From positions 62,001 through 126,000 of the forward strand of contig JALQCY010000002.1 in assembly GCA_023241745.1 (NCBI GenBank): a stretch of 64,000 nt of DNA, in the 5' to 3' direction. The position numbers were made by a program, and so were the translations under genes. The notes beneath the pieces are model-generated. The model saw nothing but the letters and a program-made list of their open reading frames with translations. It had not been told where the DNA came from and did no database searches. Below are positions 33,799 to 43,144 of the stretch, piece after piece. How positions within the stretch are numbered: the first letter of the stretch is position 1; each line of letters begins with the position of its first letter. This stretch comes from Isoptericola peretonis (GTDB taxonomy: Bacteria; Actinomycetota; Actinomycetes; Actinomycetales; Cellulomonadaceae).

Positions 33799-34911
33799 AT
33801 GCGGATCACCGGTGCGGTGCTGGAGGAGATCGGGCGGCCGCGTCCCTACGCGACGACGCGGCCGCTGCGCGTCACCGAGCTGGAGCTCGCCGACCCGGGT
33901 CCCACGGAGGTGCGGGTGCGGATCGAGGCGGCGGGCGTGTGCCACTCGGACCTGTCCGTGGTGGACGGGCACCGCGTGCGGCCGGTGCCGATGCTGCTCG
34001 GCCACGAGGCCGCGGGGCGCGTCGAGGCCGTCGGGTCCGGCGTCGGGGACGTCGCGGTGGGCACCCGCGTCGTCCTGGTGTTCCTGCCCCGGTGCGAGGA
34101 CTGCGCGGGCTGCCGCACGGGCGGACGGCTCCCGTGCGAGCGGGGGAGCGCCTCGAACGGCGCCGGGGCCCTGCTGCACGGCGGTCGCCGCCTCGCGCGC
34201 GACGGCGAGGCGGTGCACCACCATCTCGGCGTCTCGGGATTCGCGACCCACGCGGTCGTGGACCGGGCGTCCGTCGTCCCCGTGGGCGACGACGTCCCGC
34301 CCGACGTGGCCGCGGTGCTGGGCTGCGCCGTCCTCACCGGCGGGGGCGCGCTGCTCAACGCCGTACGGCCCGGGCCGGGGGAGAGCGTCATGATCGTCGG
34401 GCTGGGCGGCGTCGGCATGGCCGCGCTGCTGGCGGCCGTCGCCGAGGGCGTCCAGGACGTGATCGCCGTCGACGCCCTGCCGCAGAAGCTCGACCTCGCC
34501 CGCAAGTGGGGCGCCCACCGCGCGTACACGCCCGAGCAGGTGGCGGCCGAGGGAGTGCGCGCCGACCACGTGCTCGAGTGCGCGGGCCACCCGCGCGCGT
34601 TCGAGACGGCGTTCGCCGCCACGGCGCCGGGCGGCCGTACCGTCACGGTGGGCCTGCCCGACCCGGCGGCGCGCAGCGCCGTCTCGCCCCTGACCCTGAC
34701 CGCCGAGGCCCGCACCGTGGTGGGCAGCTATCTCGGCTCGGCGGTCCCGGCGCGCGACGTCCCGAGGTTCGCGCAGTGGTGGCGGGAGGGCCGGCTGCCC
34801 GTGGAGCGGCTCATCACCCGGCGCATCCGCCTCGACGAGATCAACGACGCGATGGACGAGCTGGCGGACGGCCGCGCGGTGCGCCAGGTGGTCATGCTCG
34901 ACGGCTCCTGA
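33799..34911 (+). CDS. Zinc-dependent alcohol dehydrogenase
   Basis: A 370-residue medium-chain dehydrogenase. Catalytic zinc residues are in GVCHSDLSVVDG and GHEAAGRVEAVGSG. The structural zinc loop RCEDCAGCRTGGRLPCERGS has its four Cys, and the NAD site is MIVGLGGVGMAALLA. Substrate unknown. It heads a plus-strand cluster with an MFS transporter and ectoine-degradation-like genes, so an alcohol or aldehyde linked to that pathway is possible. Confidence 0.9.
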   Translation: MRITGAVLEEIGRPRPYATTRPLRVTELELADPGPTEVRVRIEAAGVCHSDLSVVDGHRVRPVPMLLGHEAAGRVEAVGSGVGDVAVGTRVVLVFLPRCEDCAGCRTGGRLPCERGSASNGAGALLHGGRRLARDGEAVHHHLGVSGFATHAVVDRASVVPVGDDVPPDVAAVLGCAVLTGGGALLNAVRPGPGESVMIVGLGGVGMAALLAAVAEGVQDVIAVDALPQKLDLARKWGAHRAYTPEQVAAEGVRADHVLECAGHPRAFETAFAATAPGGRTVTVGLPDPAARSAVSPLTLTAEARTVVGSYLGSAVPARDVPRFAQWWREGRLPVERLITRRIRLDEINDAMDELADGRAVRQVVMLDGS

Positions 34912-34934
34912 CCGGCGTGCGATAGGAAGGGTGG

Positions 34935-36152
34935 GTGCCGCCGTCCCCGCCCCTCTTCCCGCTGCGCAGCGTCGTCCTCGGGGCGTTCCTGCCCACCCTC
35001 GTCCTGGAGATCGGCATCGGGGCCCTGCTCCCGGTCGTGGCGGTCACGGCCACCGGTCGCGGCGCGAGCCTCACCGTCGCCGGCCTGGTGGCGGCGCTCC
35101 TGCCGCTCGGCAAGATCGCGTTCGACCTGCCCGCGGGTGCGCTCGCCCAGCGCCTCGGCGACCGGACGGCGATGCTGCTCGCCGGCGGGGTCGCCGTCGT
35201 GGCGTTCACGACCGTGGCGCTGTCCTCCGCCCTGTGGGGCCTCGCGCTCGGCGTCCTCGCGCTCGGGGCGTCGAACGCCGTCTTCAACCTCGCCCGGCAG
35301 GCGTACCTCACCGAGATCACGCCCCCGCTGCGCCGGGCCCGCGTGCTCTCCACGCTCGCGGGGGTGCACCGCATCGGGCTGTTCCTGGGTCCGTTCGCGG
35401 GAGCCGCCGTGATCGCGGCGACGTCGCTGCACGGGGCGTTCTGGCTCGGCACGGGGGCGGCGCTGGTCGCGGTGCTGGTGCTGGCCCTGGTGCGCCCGGA
35501 GCCGCGGGCCGACGCCCCGGTGCCGCGCCCGGGAGGCGGGCCGCGGGTGTCGATCGCCGCGGTGGCGCGGGACCACCGCCGCCTCTTCGCCACGCTGGGC
35601 GTCGCGATCCTGCTGGTCAGCGCCGTGCGCGGCGCACGCCAGACCGTCATCCCGCTGTGGGGCGAGCACCTCGGGTTCGACGCCGAGGTGACCTCCCTGA
35701 TCTTCGGTGTCTCGGGCGCGCTGGACATGCTGCTCTTCTACCCGGCGGGCAAGGTCATGGACCGGTTCGGCCGGTTGTGGGTGGCGGTGCCGTCCATGCT
35801 GACGATGGCGGTGGGGCTCGCGGTGCTGCCGTTCGCGCACACCGTCGGCGGGGTCACCGTGGTCGCCGCCCTGCTCGGCGTGGGCAACGGGATGGGGTCG
35901 GGCATCGTCATGACGCTGGGCGCCGACGTCGCACCGGCCGCGACGCGCCCCACGTTCCTCAGCGTGTGGCGGCTCTTCCAGGACACGGGCGACGCCCTGG
36001 GTCCGCTCGTCCTGTCGGCGGGCGCCGCGCTCGGGTCCCTCGCGGCGGGGGTGTGGGCCACCGCCGCGCTCGGCGGGGCGTCGACCGCCGCGCTCGCCCG
36101 CTGGGTGCCGCGGTACTCGCCGCTCGCGAACCTCGTGCGCCGGCGGTCCTGA
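34935..36152 (+). CDS. MFS transporter
   Basis: A 405-residue transporter with about 12 hydrophobic helices, from LRSVVLGAFLPTLVLEIGIG onward. It has the MFS loop motif between helices 2 and 3 in the form DLPAGALAQRLGDRTAM, and YPAGKVMDRFGRLW in the second half. GTG start 23 bases after the dehydrogenase gene. Possibly imports the substrate of the downstream enzymes or exports a product. Ectoine importers are usually ABC, TRAP or BCCT types, so this would be unusual. Confidence 0.85.
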   Translation: MPPSPPLFPLRSVVLGAFLPTLVLEIGIGALLPVVAVTATGRGASLTVAGLVAALLPLGKIAFDLPAGALAQRLGDRTAMLLAGGVAVVAFTTVALSSALWGLALGVLALGASNAVFNLARQAYLTEITPPLRRARVLSTLAGVHRIGLFLGPFAGAAVIAATSLHGAFWLGTGAALVAVLVLALVRPEPRADAPVPRPGGGPRVSIAAVARDHRRLFATLGVAILLVSAVRGARQTVIPLWGEHLGFDAEVTSLIFGVSGALDMLLFYPAGKVMDRFGRLWVAVPSMLTMAVGLAVLPFAHTVGGVTVVAALLGVGNGMGSGIVMTLGADVAPAATRPTFLSVWRLFQDTGDALGPLVLSAGAALGSLAAGVWATAALGGASTAALARWVPRYSPLANLVRRRS

Positions 36153-36209
36153 CCTGCCCGTCCCGGCCGCGCTGTTGCGCCCGCAGGCCCGAGCAACTAC
36201 ACCGGGTTG

Positions 36210-37460
36210 ATGGAGGTCTTCGAGAAGTGGGAGTCAGAGATCCGCGGGTACAGCCGCACGTACCCCACGGTCTTCGCCTCGGCCTCGAACGCGCGTCAGG
36301 TGGACGAGCACGGCCGTAGCTACGTCGACTTCTTCGCCGGTGCGGGCGTGCTCAACCTCGGGCACAACAACCCCCGGATGAAGCGGGCGATGATCGCCTT
36401 CCTCGAGGCCGACGGCGTCGCGCACAGCCTCGACATGGCGACCACGACCAAGCGCGACTTCATCGAGAAGTTCGTCGCCACGGTGCTGGTGCCGCGCGGG
36501 ATGACCATGAAGCTGCAGTTCATGGGGCCCACCGGGAGCAACGCCGTCGAGGCGGCCCTCAAGCTCGCCCGCAAGGTCACGGGGCGGCGCGAGGTGGTCG
36601 CGTTCTCGCACGGGTTCCACGGGATGACGCTGGGCTCGCTGGCGCTCACCGGCAACGAGTTCTTCCGGGCGGCCGCCGGCGTGCCGCTCGAGAACGTGGT
36701 GCGGCTGCCGTTCGAGACGGCTCCCGGCGGGGGCATCCAGGCCCTGGCGGACTATCGGGCCCTGCTCGCGGACGTGTCGGGCGGCCTCGCCCCGCCGGCG
36801 GCGTTCGTCGTCGAGACGGTCCAGGCCGAGGGCGGCGTCAACGTCGCGAGCGCCCCGTGGCTCCGCGCGGTGCAGGAGCTCGCCCGCGATGTCGGGGCGC
36901 TGTTCGTGATCGACGAGATCCAGGTGGGGTGCGGGCGCACGGGCAGCTACTTCAGCTTCGACGGCATGGGTCTCGACCCGGACGTCGTGTGCCTGGCCAA
37001 GGGCATCGGTGGGTATGGCACGCCCCTGGCGATGAACCTGGTGCGGCCGGAGCACGACGCGCACTGGCTGCCGGGGGAGCACACCGGCACCTTCCGCGGC
37101 CAGGGGCTGTCGTTCGTCGCGGGCCGCGAGGCGCTCACCTACTTCGAGGACGACGTGCTCCTGACCGAGGTGCGCGCCAAGGGGGAGCGGATGGCGTCCG
37201 CGCTGCGTGCCCTCGCCCAGGAGGCCGGGGAGGATCGCGGCTTCGCCGTGCGGGGGCGCGGCATGATCCAGGGCCTCGACGTGGGCGACGGGTCGCTCGC
37301 AAAGGCGGTGGTCGCCGAGTCCTTCGCGCGCGGGCTGCTCGTCGGGGCGTGCGGCAGCGGCGGGCGCGTGCTCAAGCTCATCCCGCCGCTGACCATCCCC
37401 GACGACGACCTCGCCGAAGGCCTGGAGATCCTCCGGGAGGCGGTGCACGAGTCCCTCTGA
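36210..37460 (+). CDS. doeD: Diaminobutyrate-2-oxoglutarate aminotransferase (EctB/DoeD family)
   Basis: A 416-residue PLP enzyme of aminotransferase class III. MEVFEKWESEIRGYSRTYPT is the EctB/DoeD N-terminal pattern, with FMGPTGSNAVEAALKLARKV, the PLP site VIDEIQVGCGRTG and catalytic Lys264 in CLAKGIGGYG. EctB makes, and DoeD degrades, 2,4-diaminobutyrate to aspartate semialdehyde. The adjacent DoeA and DoeC homologues and the absence of EctA/EctC point to the catabolic direction. ATG 36210 is preferred over the adjacent TTG. Confidence 0.85.
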   Translation: MEVFEKWESEIRGYSRTYPTVFASASNARQVDEHGRSYVDFFAGAGVLNLGHNNPRMKRAMIAFLEADGVAHSLDMATTTKRDFIEKFVATVLVPRGMTMKLQFMGPTGSNAVEAALKLARKVTGRREVVAFSHGFHGMTLGSLALTGNEFFRAAAGVPLENVVRLPFETAPGGGIQALADYRALLADVSGGLAPPAAFVVETVQAEGGVNVASAPWLRAVQELARDVGALFVIDEIQVGCGRTGSYFSFDGMGLDPDVVCLAKGIGGYGTPLAMNLVRPEHDAHWLPGEHTGTFRGQGLSFVAGREALTYFEDDVLLTEVRAKGERMASALRALAQEAGEDRGFAVRGRGMIQGLDVGDGSLAKAVVAESFARGLLVGACGSGGRVLKLIPPLTIPDDDLAEGLEILREAVHESL

Positions 37461-37499
37461 CGACCCCGGCCGGGGTCGGCGACGGCACAGGAGGCCGGT

Positions 37500-38750
37500 A
37501 TGCGGCAGCGCGACGACATGACGTTCCCGTTCGTCGAGTACGACCGGCGCCTCGGCGACCTGCGCCGGCGCATGGCGGACCGGATGCTCGACGCGGTGGT
37601 GATCACCGACCCCGAGAACCTCATGTACCTCACGGACTTCCAGACCACGGGGTACTCCTTCTTCCAGGCCCTGGTCGTGCCGCTCGAGGCCGAGCCGTTC
37701 ATGATCACCCGCAGCATGGAGGAGTCCAACGTGCACGCCCGCACGTGGGTCGAGATCACTCGCCCGTACCCGGACACGGGCGACGCGATCCAGAGCCTGG
37801 TGCAGTCCCTGCGGGAGTTCGGCCTGGACACGCGCGTGGTGGGGTACGAGCGCAACAGCTACTACTTCCCCGCCTACCACCAGGACCACGTCCACACGTC
37901 GTTCACCGAGGGGCGGCTGCTCGACTGCTTCGGCATCGTCGAGGAGGGGCGCATCGTCAAGTCGCCCGCGGAGATCGAGATCATGAGGCGGGCCGCCCGG
38001 GCCACCGAGGTGGGGATGGCCGCGGGGATCGAGGCGTGCGCGGCGGGCGTGACCGAGAACGACGTCGCGGCGGAGATCGCGTCGGCGATGTTCCGCTCCG
38101 GCGGGGAGTTCCCGGCCGTGATGCCGTACGTGGCGTCGGGGCCGCGCAGCATGATCGGCCACGCGACCTGGGAGGGGCGCACCGTGCGCCCCGGAGAGCA
38201 CGTCTTCCTCGAGGTGGGCGGCTGCTTCCGGCGGTACCACACGGCGATGATGCGGACGGTGGTGCTCGACGACCTGTCCCGCAGCATGCGGGTGGCGCAG
38301 GAGCGGATGAAGCTCGCCCTCGCGGAGGTGAAGGCCGCGATCCGGCCCGGGCTCACGGTGTCCGACGCGGACAACATCGTGCGCGGGATCGTCTCCGAGA
38401 ACGGCGTCGGCGCACGGCTCGTGACGCGTTCGGGGTACTCGATCGGCATCGCCTTCCCGCCCAGCTGGGACGAGGGCTACATCGTCAGCCTCAACCAGGG
38501 GGACCCGCGGGTGCTGCGCGAGGGGATGACGTTCCACATCATCCCGTGGATGTGGGGCGTCGACGGCGACAAGACCGTCGGCATCTCCGACACGGTGCGG
38601 GTCACCGCCGACGGCTGCGAGTCGTTCTTCACCCTGGCGGAGGACTTCACCTGCAAGCCGGAGCACGCCGCCGCCGCGCTGGACGCCGGCCCGCTGGCGC
38701 TCGTCGAGAGCGTGACCGGCGACGGTCTCGAGGAGGAGGACGCATGCTGA
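37500..38750 (+). CDS. doeA: Ectoine hydrolase (M24 peptidase-fold, DoeA)
   Basis: A 416-residue creatinase/prolidase-fold protein. The N-terminal domain has DAVVITDPENLMYLTDFQTT and the M24 domain starts near residue 150. Where metal-dependent M24 enzymes have Asp pairs, this one reads FLEVGGCFRRYHTAMMRTVV, so the metal ligands are lost, as in creatinase and DoeA. DoeA opens the ectoine ring to N-alpha-acetyl-diaminobutyrate. A ribosome site (GGAGG) lies upstream, and the stop overlaps the next gene by 7 bases. Confidence 0.85.
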   Translation: MRQRDDMTFPFVEYDRRLGDLRRRMADRMLDAVVITDPENLMYLTDFQTTGYSFFQALVVPLEAEPFMITRSMEESNVHARTWVEITRPYPDTGDAIQSLVQSLREFGLDTRVVGYERNSYYFPAYHQDHVHTSFTEGRLLDCFGIVEEGRIVKSPAEIEIMRRAARATEVGMAAGIEACAAGVTENDVAAEIASAMFRSGGEFPAVMPYVASGPRSMIGHATWEGRTVRPGEHVFLEVGGCFRRYHTAMMRTVVLDDLSRSMRVAQERMKLALAEVKAAIRPGLTVSDADNIVRGIVSENGVGARLVTRSGYSIGIAFPPSWDEGYIVSLNQGDPRVLREGMTFHIIPWMWGVDGDKTVGISDTVRVTADGCESFFTLAEDFTCKPEHAAAALDAGPLALVESVTGDGLEEEDAC

Positions 38751-40126
38751 TCGCGACCGACCCGAGCACGGGTCAGGTGGTTCGAGAAATCCGCCCGGCG
38801 ACGGCGGCAGGCGTGGACACCGCGCTCGCGGCCGCGGAAGCGGCCCGGGCCGCCTGGCGGAGCCGCGGCCTCGAGGGCCGGGCCGAGACGCTGCGCGCCG
38901 TCGCGGCCGACCTGCGGTCCCGGGCCGACGAGCTGGCCCCGCTGATGACCCAGGAGATGGGCAAGCCGATCACCGAGGCGCGCGGCGAGGTGGAGAAGGC
39001 GGCGTGGTGCGCCGAGCACTACGCCGACCACGCGGCGGCGTACCTCGCGCCCCAGGAGATCGCGTCCGACGCGACCCGCAGCTACGTGCAGCACCTGCCG
39101 CTGGGCACGGTGCTCGGCATCCTGCCGTGGAACGCCCCGTTCTGGCTGGCGCTGCGGTTCGCGGCCCCGGCGCTCATGGCGGGCAACACCGCGGTGCTCA
39201 AGCACGACCCGCACGTGCCGGGCTGCGCCGCGGCGATCGGGGAGGTGTTCGCGCGGGCGCTCTCGGCGACGGGCGCGCCCCACGGCGTGTTCCGGAACCT
39301 GCCGCTGGAGACCGCCGACGTCGCGGACGTGATCCGGGACCGGCGCGTGCAGGCGGTGTCGTTCACCGGGTCGTCGCGCGGCGGGGCCGCCGTGGCGAGC
39401 GTCGCCGCGGCCGAGATCAAGCCGGCGGTGCTCGAGCTGGGCGGGTCCGACCCGTGCGTGGTGCTGGCCGACGCCGACCTCGACGCGGCCGCCGACACCA
39501 TCGCCCTGTCGCGCATCATCAACGCCGGGCAGTCGTGCATCGCCGCCAAGCGGGTCGTCGTCGAGGACGCGGTGCACGACGCGCTGGTCGAGCGGCTGGC
39601 GGACCGGCTCGCCGCGCTGAAGGTCGGTGACCCCCACGACCCCGCCACCCAGGTGGGCCCGATCGCCCGGGCCGAGCTGCGCGAGAACCTGCACCGCCAG
39701 GTCACCGAGACCGTCGCGGCGGGAGCGCGGCTGCGGCTCGGCGGCGTGCTGCCCGGCGGGCCGGGCTGGTTCTACCCACCCACCCTGCTCGACGACGTCA
39801 CCGCGGAGATGACGGCGGCGTGCGAGGAGACCTTCGGCCCGGTGCTGGTCGTGATGCGGGCCGCAGACGCCGACGAGGCGCTCGCGGCCGCCAACGCGAC
39901 CGAGTACGGGCTCGCGGCGAGCATCTGGACGACGCCCGAGCGGGGCGAGGCGATGGCCCGGGAGATCGTCGCGGGCCAGGTGTCCGTCAACGGCATCGTC
40001 AAGACCGACCCGCGCCTGCCGAGCGGCGGCGTGAAGCGGTCCGGGTACGGCCGCGAGCTGGGCCCGCACGGCATCCGCGAGTTCGTCAACGTGCAGCAGG
40101 TGTGGGTCGGCCCGCGCCAGGCCTGA
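38744..40126 (+). CDS. doeC: Aldehyde dehydrogenase, probable aspartate-semialdehyde dehydrogenase (DoeC)
   Basis: A 460-residue NAD(P)-dependent aldehyde dehydrogenase of the succinate-semialdehyde class. The catalytic Glu is E231 in VLELGGSDP and the nucleophile is C265 in NAGQSCIAAKR. GILPWNAPFWLALRFAAPAL and SFTGSSRGG form the cofactor site. The ATG lies inside doeA behind GAGGAGGAGG. In the ectoine pathway DoeC oxidises aspartate semialdehyde to aspartate. By sequence alone a general semialdehyde role cannot be excluded. Confidence 0.8.
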   Translation: MLIATDPSTGQVVREIRPATAAGVDTALAAAEAARAAWRSRGLEGRAETLRAVAADLRSRADELAPLMTQEMGKPITEARGEVEKAAWCAEHYADHAAAYLAPQEIASDATRSYVQHLPLGTVLGILPWNAPFWLALRFAAPALMAGNTAVLKHDPHVPGCAAAIGEVFARALSATGAPHGVFRNLPLETADVADVIRDRRVQAVSFTGSSRGGAAVASVAAAEIKPAVLELGGSDPCVVLADADLDAAADTIALSRIINAGQSCIAAKRVVVEDAVHDALVERLADRLAALKVGDPHDPATQVGPIARAELRENLHRQVTETVAAGARLRLGGVLPGGPGWFYPPTLLDDVTAEMTAACEETFGPVLVVMRAADADEALAAANATEYGLAASIWTTPERGEAMAREIVAGQVSVNGIVKTDPRLPSGGVKRSGYGRELGPHGIREFVNVQQVWVGPRQA

Positions 40127-40165
40127 CGAGGCCGGCGCGGGCCGACCGCGGTCACGCCGCGGCCG

Positions 40166-42040
40166 TCACCTCACCGTCGCGAAGCTCGGGTGCGGCGGCT
40201 GGTTGTACGCCGTGTTCTGCCACGCGACGGCCAGCCGGTACTGGCGGTCCTCCATGAGGGACGGGTGGGCGATGGCGGTCGGGATGTCGGTGGAGTAGAT
40301 CCGCAGCGCGCTGGAGTCGGTCGTGCGCCAGATCACCTCTTCGCGCCAGTCACCGAGGATGTCCGCCTGCAGCGCCGGCGTCGACTTGGTGCCGTTGTTG
40401 GACGCGACGCCCTCGCCGGTCAGCAGACGGGTGTCGCCGTCGGCGCCGTACTCGTCGACGTGCGTGCCGTCGAGCAGCTCGCGCTGGCCGTCGCCGTCCC
40501 ACCAGATGACGAAGTTGGCGGAGCCGGGCTTGCGGCCCACCTCGGACCCGTCCGTCGCGCTGCGCAGGCCCGAGACCTTGGACGACCAGACCTCGGCGCC
40601 GGGGTGGTCCGCGGTGACGTCCGCGGCCACGCCGCGCCCGTTGTCCGTGCCCGCGGGGGGCGCGCTGGACAGGATGCGGCCGGTCGCGGCGTCGGCCACC
40701 CAGTGCGCCGGGTCGCTGCCCGACTCGGACGGCTTGAAGACCTCCTGCCCCGGGTTCGACGGCACGAGGTCGCTCACGTGGTACGCGTCGCCGTGGTGGG
40801 TGCCGTTCTGCCACAGCCCGTGGCCGTCGTCGTCGATCGCCATCGAGCCGTAGAGGATCTCGTCGCGCCCGTCGGCGTCCACGTCGGCGATCGACAGCTG
40901 GTGGTTGCCGCGGCCCGTCCACTCCGGCCCGTTGGTGGACGAGCCCGAGTCGAACGTCCAGCGCCGGGTCAGCGCGCCGTCGCGGAAGTCCCACGCCGAC
41001 ACGGCGGTCTTGGCGTAGTAGCCACGGCCCATGACGATGCTCGGCCGGGACCCGTCGAGGTACGCGGTGCCGGCGAGGAAGCGGTCCACGCGGTTGCCGT
41101 ACGAGTCGCCCCAGTCGCTCACCTTCCCGCGGGCCGGGCGGAAGTCGACCGTGTCGAGCTCGGCGCCGTCGGCGCCGCGGAACACCGTCAGGTACTCGGG
41201 ACCGCTGAGCACGTACCCGCTGGAGCTGCGGTGGTCGGCGTCGCCGTCGCCGATCACCTGCCCGGTGCCGGACACCGTGCCGTCGCCGGTCTTCACCGCG
41301 ACCTCGGCGGCGCCGTCGCCGTCGTAGTCGTAGACCTGGAACTGCGTGTAGTGCGCGCCGGCGCGGATGTTGCGACCCAGGTCGACGCGCCACAGGCGCT
41401 CGCCGTCGAGCTCGTAGGCGTCGAGGTAGACGTTCCCGGTGACGCCGGACTGCGAGTTGTCCTTGGCGTTGCTCGGGTCCCACTTGAGGACGATCTCGTA
41501 CTGGCCGTCGCCGTCGAGGTCGCCCACGGACGCGTCGTTGGCGGAATAGGTGGAGCCGTCGCCCGCGGGCGGGACGTCGAGGGGGACGTCGAGCGAGCCG
41601 GCCTGGGCGCCCGCGACCGGCCGCAGGGTCAGCGAGTCGGCCGTGACCGGACCGTCGGCCCGTGCGGCCGCGGCGCGAGTGGCCCCGTCGCCGACGCGCA
41701 CCACCGCGTACCGGGCGTCGGCGGGCGCTCCCCGGTCGAGGTACGACGTGGCCCCGGTGACCGGCGGGCCGGGCACTCGGACGCCGTCGCGGTAGACGTG
41801 GAACGCGGCGTCGTCGCCGTCGGCGGCGAGCAGCCGCCAGCCCACCCGGTTTCCTTCGGGCGTGGGCGTGCTGATGACGGCGCGGCCCGCGGCGGCGCCG
41901 GTGGCGTCGACGGCCGCGGGGGGCAGGTCGGGCGCTGAGGCCGGCTCGACCGCGAGGGCGAGCGCCGGGGTGGCGAGGGCGAGGGCGCACAACGCCCCCA
42001 CCGTGGTCGAGCGCGTGGTCGTGCGGAATGCCGGCAGCAT
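40166..42040 (-). CDS. Secreted rhamnogalacturonan lyase (PL11 family)
   Basis: A 624-residue exported lyase that cuts the pectin backbone rhamnogalacturonan I. The signal peptide is in the first 30 residues (MLPAFRTTTRSTTVGALCAL, ending LALAVEPASA). A short fibronectin-like segment precedes the beta-propeller, which shows repeated calcium-binding Asp motifs typical of PL11 (DLDGDGQYEIVLKWDPSNAK, YDYDGDGAAEVAVKTGDGT, DVDADGRDEILYGSM). The end DILGDWREEVIWRTTDSSAL is conserved in the family. ATG 42040 has GGAG 7 bases upstream. Acts outside the cell together with the CE12 esterase at 48513. Confidence 0.93.
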   Translation of the reverse strand: MLPAFRTTTRSTTVGALCALALATPALALAVEPASAPDLPPAAVDATGAAAGRAVISTPTPEGNRVGWRLLAADGDDAAFHVYRDGVRVPGPPVTGATSYLDRGAPADARYAVVRVGDGATRAAAARADGPVTADSLTLRPVAGAQAGSLDVPLDVPPAGDGSTYSANDASVGDLDGDGQYEIVLKWDPSNAKDNSQSGVTGNVYLDAYELDGERLWRVDLGRNIRAGAHYTQFQVYDYDGDGAAEVAVKTGDGTVSGTGQVIGDGDADHRSSSGYVLSGPEYLTVFRGADGAELDTVDFRPARGKVSDWGDSYGNRVDRFLAGTAYLDGSRPSIVMGRGYYAKTAVSAWDFRDGALTRRWTFDSGSSTNGPEWTGRGNHQLSIADVDADGRDEILYGSMAIDDDGHGLWQNGTHHGDAYHVSDLVPSNPGQEVFKPSESGSDPAHWVADAATGRILSSAPPAGTDNGRGVAADVTADHPGAEVWSSKVSGLRSATDGSEVGRKPGSANFVIWWDGDGQRELLDGTHVDEYGADGDTRLLTGEGVASNNGTKSTPALQADILGDWREEVIWRTTDSSALRIYSTDIPTAIAHPSLMEDRQYRLAVAWQNTAYNQPPHPSFATVR

Positions 42041-42090
42041 CGTTGCTCCGATCCGTTGAGACGATTCACATCGGTCGGGAGGAGCCTGCC

Positions 42091-42104
42091 AGAAACCGGT
42101 TGCC
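42091..42104. promoter_or_regulatory. LacI-like operator candidate upstream of the PL11 gene
   Basis: AGAAACCGGTTGCC shares 10 of 14 positions, including the central AACCGGTT palindrome, with the operator TGGAACCGGTTCCA in front of the lacI-uxaA operon. It lies 51-64 bases upstream of the lyase start. This links the two loci to one regulator only tentatively. Confidence 0.35.
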
Positions 42105-42144
42105 CGCGCCATCCGCCATCCCGAGCCGTGGGACGGCGCAGAGG

Positions 42145-42474
42145 TCAGGGCTTGGGGACGCTCGTCACCGTGGTGAGCAGGAAGACCGAGTCGTCCAGGG
42201 CGAGGACGGCGTGCCGCTCGTGGGTCAGCGCCCGCAGCTGCCCGGCCGGGACCTCCTCGTTCCCCTCGAGGGCCGTGACCCGCAGCCGCCCGTGGAGCAC
42301 GAGCACCGACGCGGCGGGCGGCGAGTTGTGCTCGCCCAGCTCGACCCCCTCGACGAGCGCGAGCACCGTCTGGCGCAACGGGCCGTCGTGCAGGACGACC
42401 TCGGCGCTGCGGCCGTTCTCGGCGGCCCGGGCCTTGTCCAGGTGCGTGGTGGTGAGGGTGTCGAGGTCGGGCAT
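42145..42474 (-). CDS. Cupin-fold protein
   Basis: A 109-residue single-domain cupin. The core LVEGVELGEHNSPPAASVLV, then LHGRLRVTALEGNEEVPAG and ALTHERHAVLALDDSVFLLTTV, matches the small cupin_2-type fold, used for sensing or sequestering small ligands. Only part of the His set for metal is present. ATG 42474 has GGAG 5 bases upstream. It stands alone between the lyase and a lipoprotein gene. Confidence 0.75.
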   Translation of the reverse strand: MPDLDTLTTTHLDKARAAENGRSAEVVLHDGPLRQTVLALVEGVELGEHNSPPAASVLVLHGRLRVTALEGNEEVPAGQLRALTHERHAVLALDDSVFLLTTVTSVPKP

Positions 42475-42564
42475 CGGGGCTCCATCCGTCGGTCGGCACA
42501 TGGAGGACCGCGTCGGCGGGGTCCTCCGGTTCTCACCGTACCCGGGGCGGGCACGCGCGGCGGG

Positions 42565-43089
42565 TCACCTGCCGCCGGTCCAGATCACCTCGGCGATCAT
42601 GTCGCCGGACCCGTCGCCGCCGGCGTAGAGGCTCAGCAGGTGGTCGCCCGGCGGGCCTGCGAGGCGCAGCCGCCACCAGGCGTCGTCGAGCCGTTCCACG
42701 ACGACCTCGACCTCGGCGGGCCGGACCTCGTCCGCCTCGACCTCGCCGACCACCAGCTCGGTGTACCCGGCGACGGGCACGTGCACGAACAGCTCGTCGG
42801 CGTCGCCGATCGACGGCGGGGCGTCGTCGAAGCCGTCGGCGCAGCCGGACTCCGCGCAGAAGGTGAACGGGTACAGCAGCAGCGAGGCGCCGGCGTGGCG
42901 CAGCTCGAAGGGCGGCGGCTGCTCCACCTGACCGTCCGCCGGCCACCGGCCGTGCGTCGCCGTCGTGGTGGGCGAGGGGACCGCGGTCGGCGGTGCACCG
43001 GACGGCCCGCCCGGCGCGCACGCGGCGAGGAGGCCGACGAGCGTTCCCGGGCCCAGGACCCGGACGAGAGTGCGGACGGCGTTGCTCAT
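42565..43089 (-). CDS. Lipoprotein of unknown function
   Basis: A 174-residue exported lipoprotein. The signal is MSNAVRTLVRVLGPGTLVGL with lipobox LLAAC, so the mature protein is anchored at Cys24. A Pro/Thr-rich linker follows, then a small beta-rich domain with a Cys pair (FTFCAESGCADGF) and DDAWWRLRLAGPPGDHLLSL. No family recognised. On the same strand as the cupin and HAD genes but separated from both. Confidence 0.8.
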   Translation of the reverse strand: MSNAVRTLVRVLGPGTLVGLLAACAPGGPSGAPPTAVPSPTTTATHGRWPADGQVEQPPPFELRHAGASLLLYPFTFCAESGCADGFDDAPPSIGDADELFVHVPVAGYTELVVGEVEADEVRPAEVEVVVERLDDAWWRLRLAGPPGDHLLSLYAGGDGSGDMIAEVIWTGGR

Positions 43090-43144
43090 GCCCCGTTCGT
43101 GTCCCGAGGCCTCCTGGACTTGCAGCAGCGGTGGCGGGGTGCCG

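Noticed and set aside
40127..40165. Terminator between doeC and the PL11 gene
   Set aside because: CCGCGG words flank TCACG but the stem is short and the pairing ambiguous, so it was not listed.
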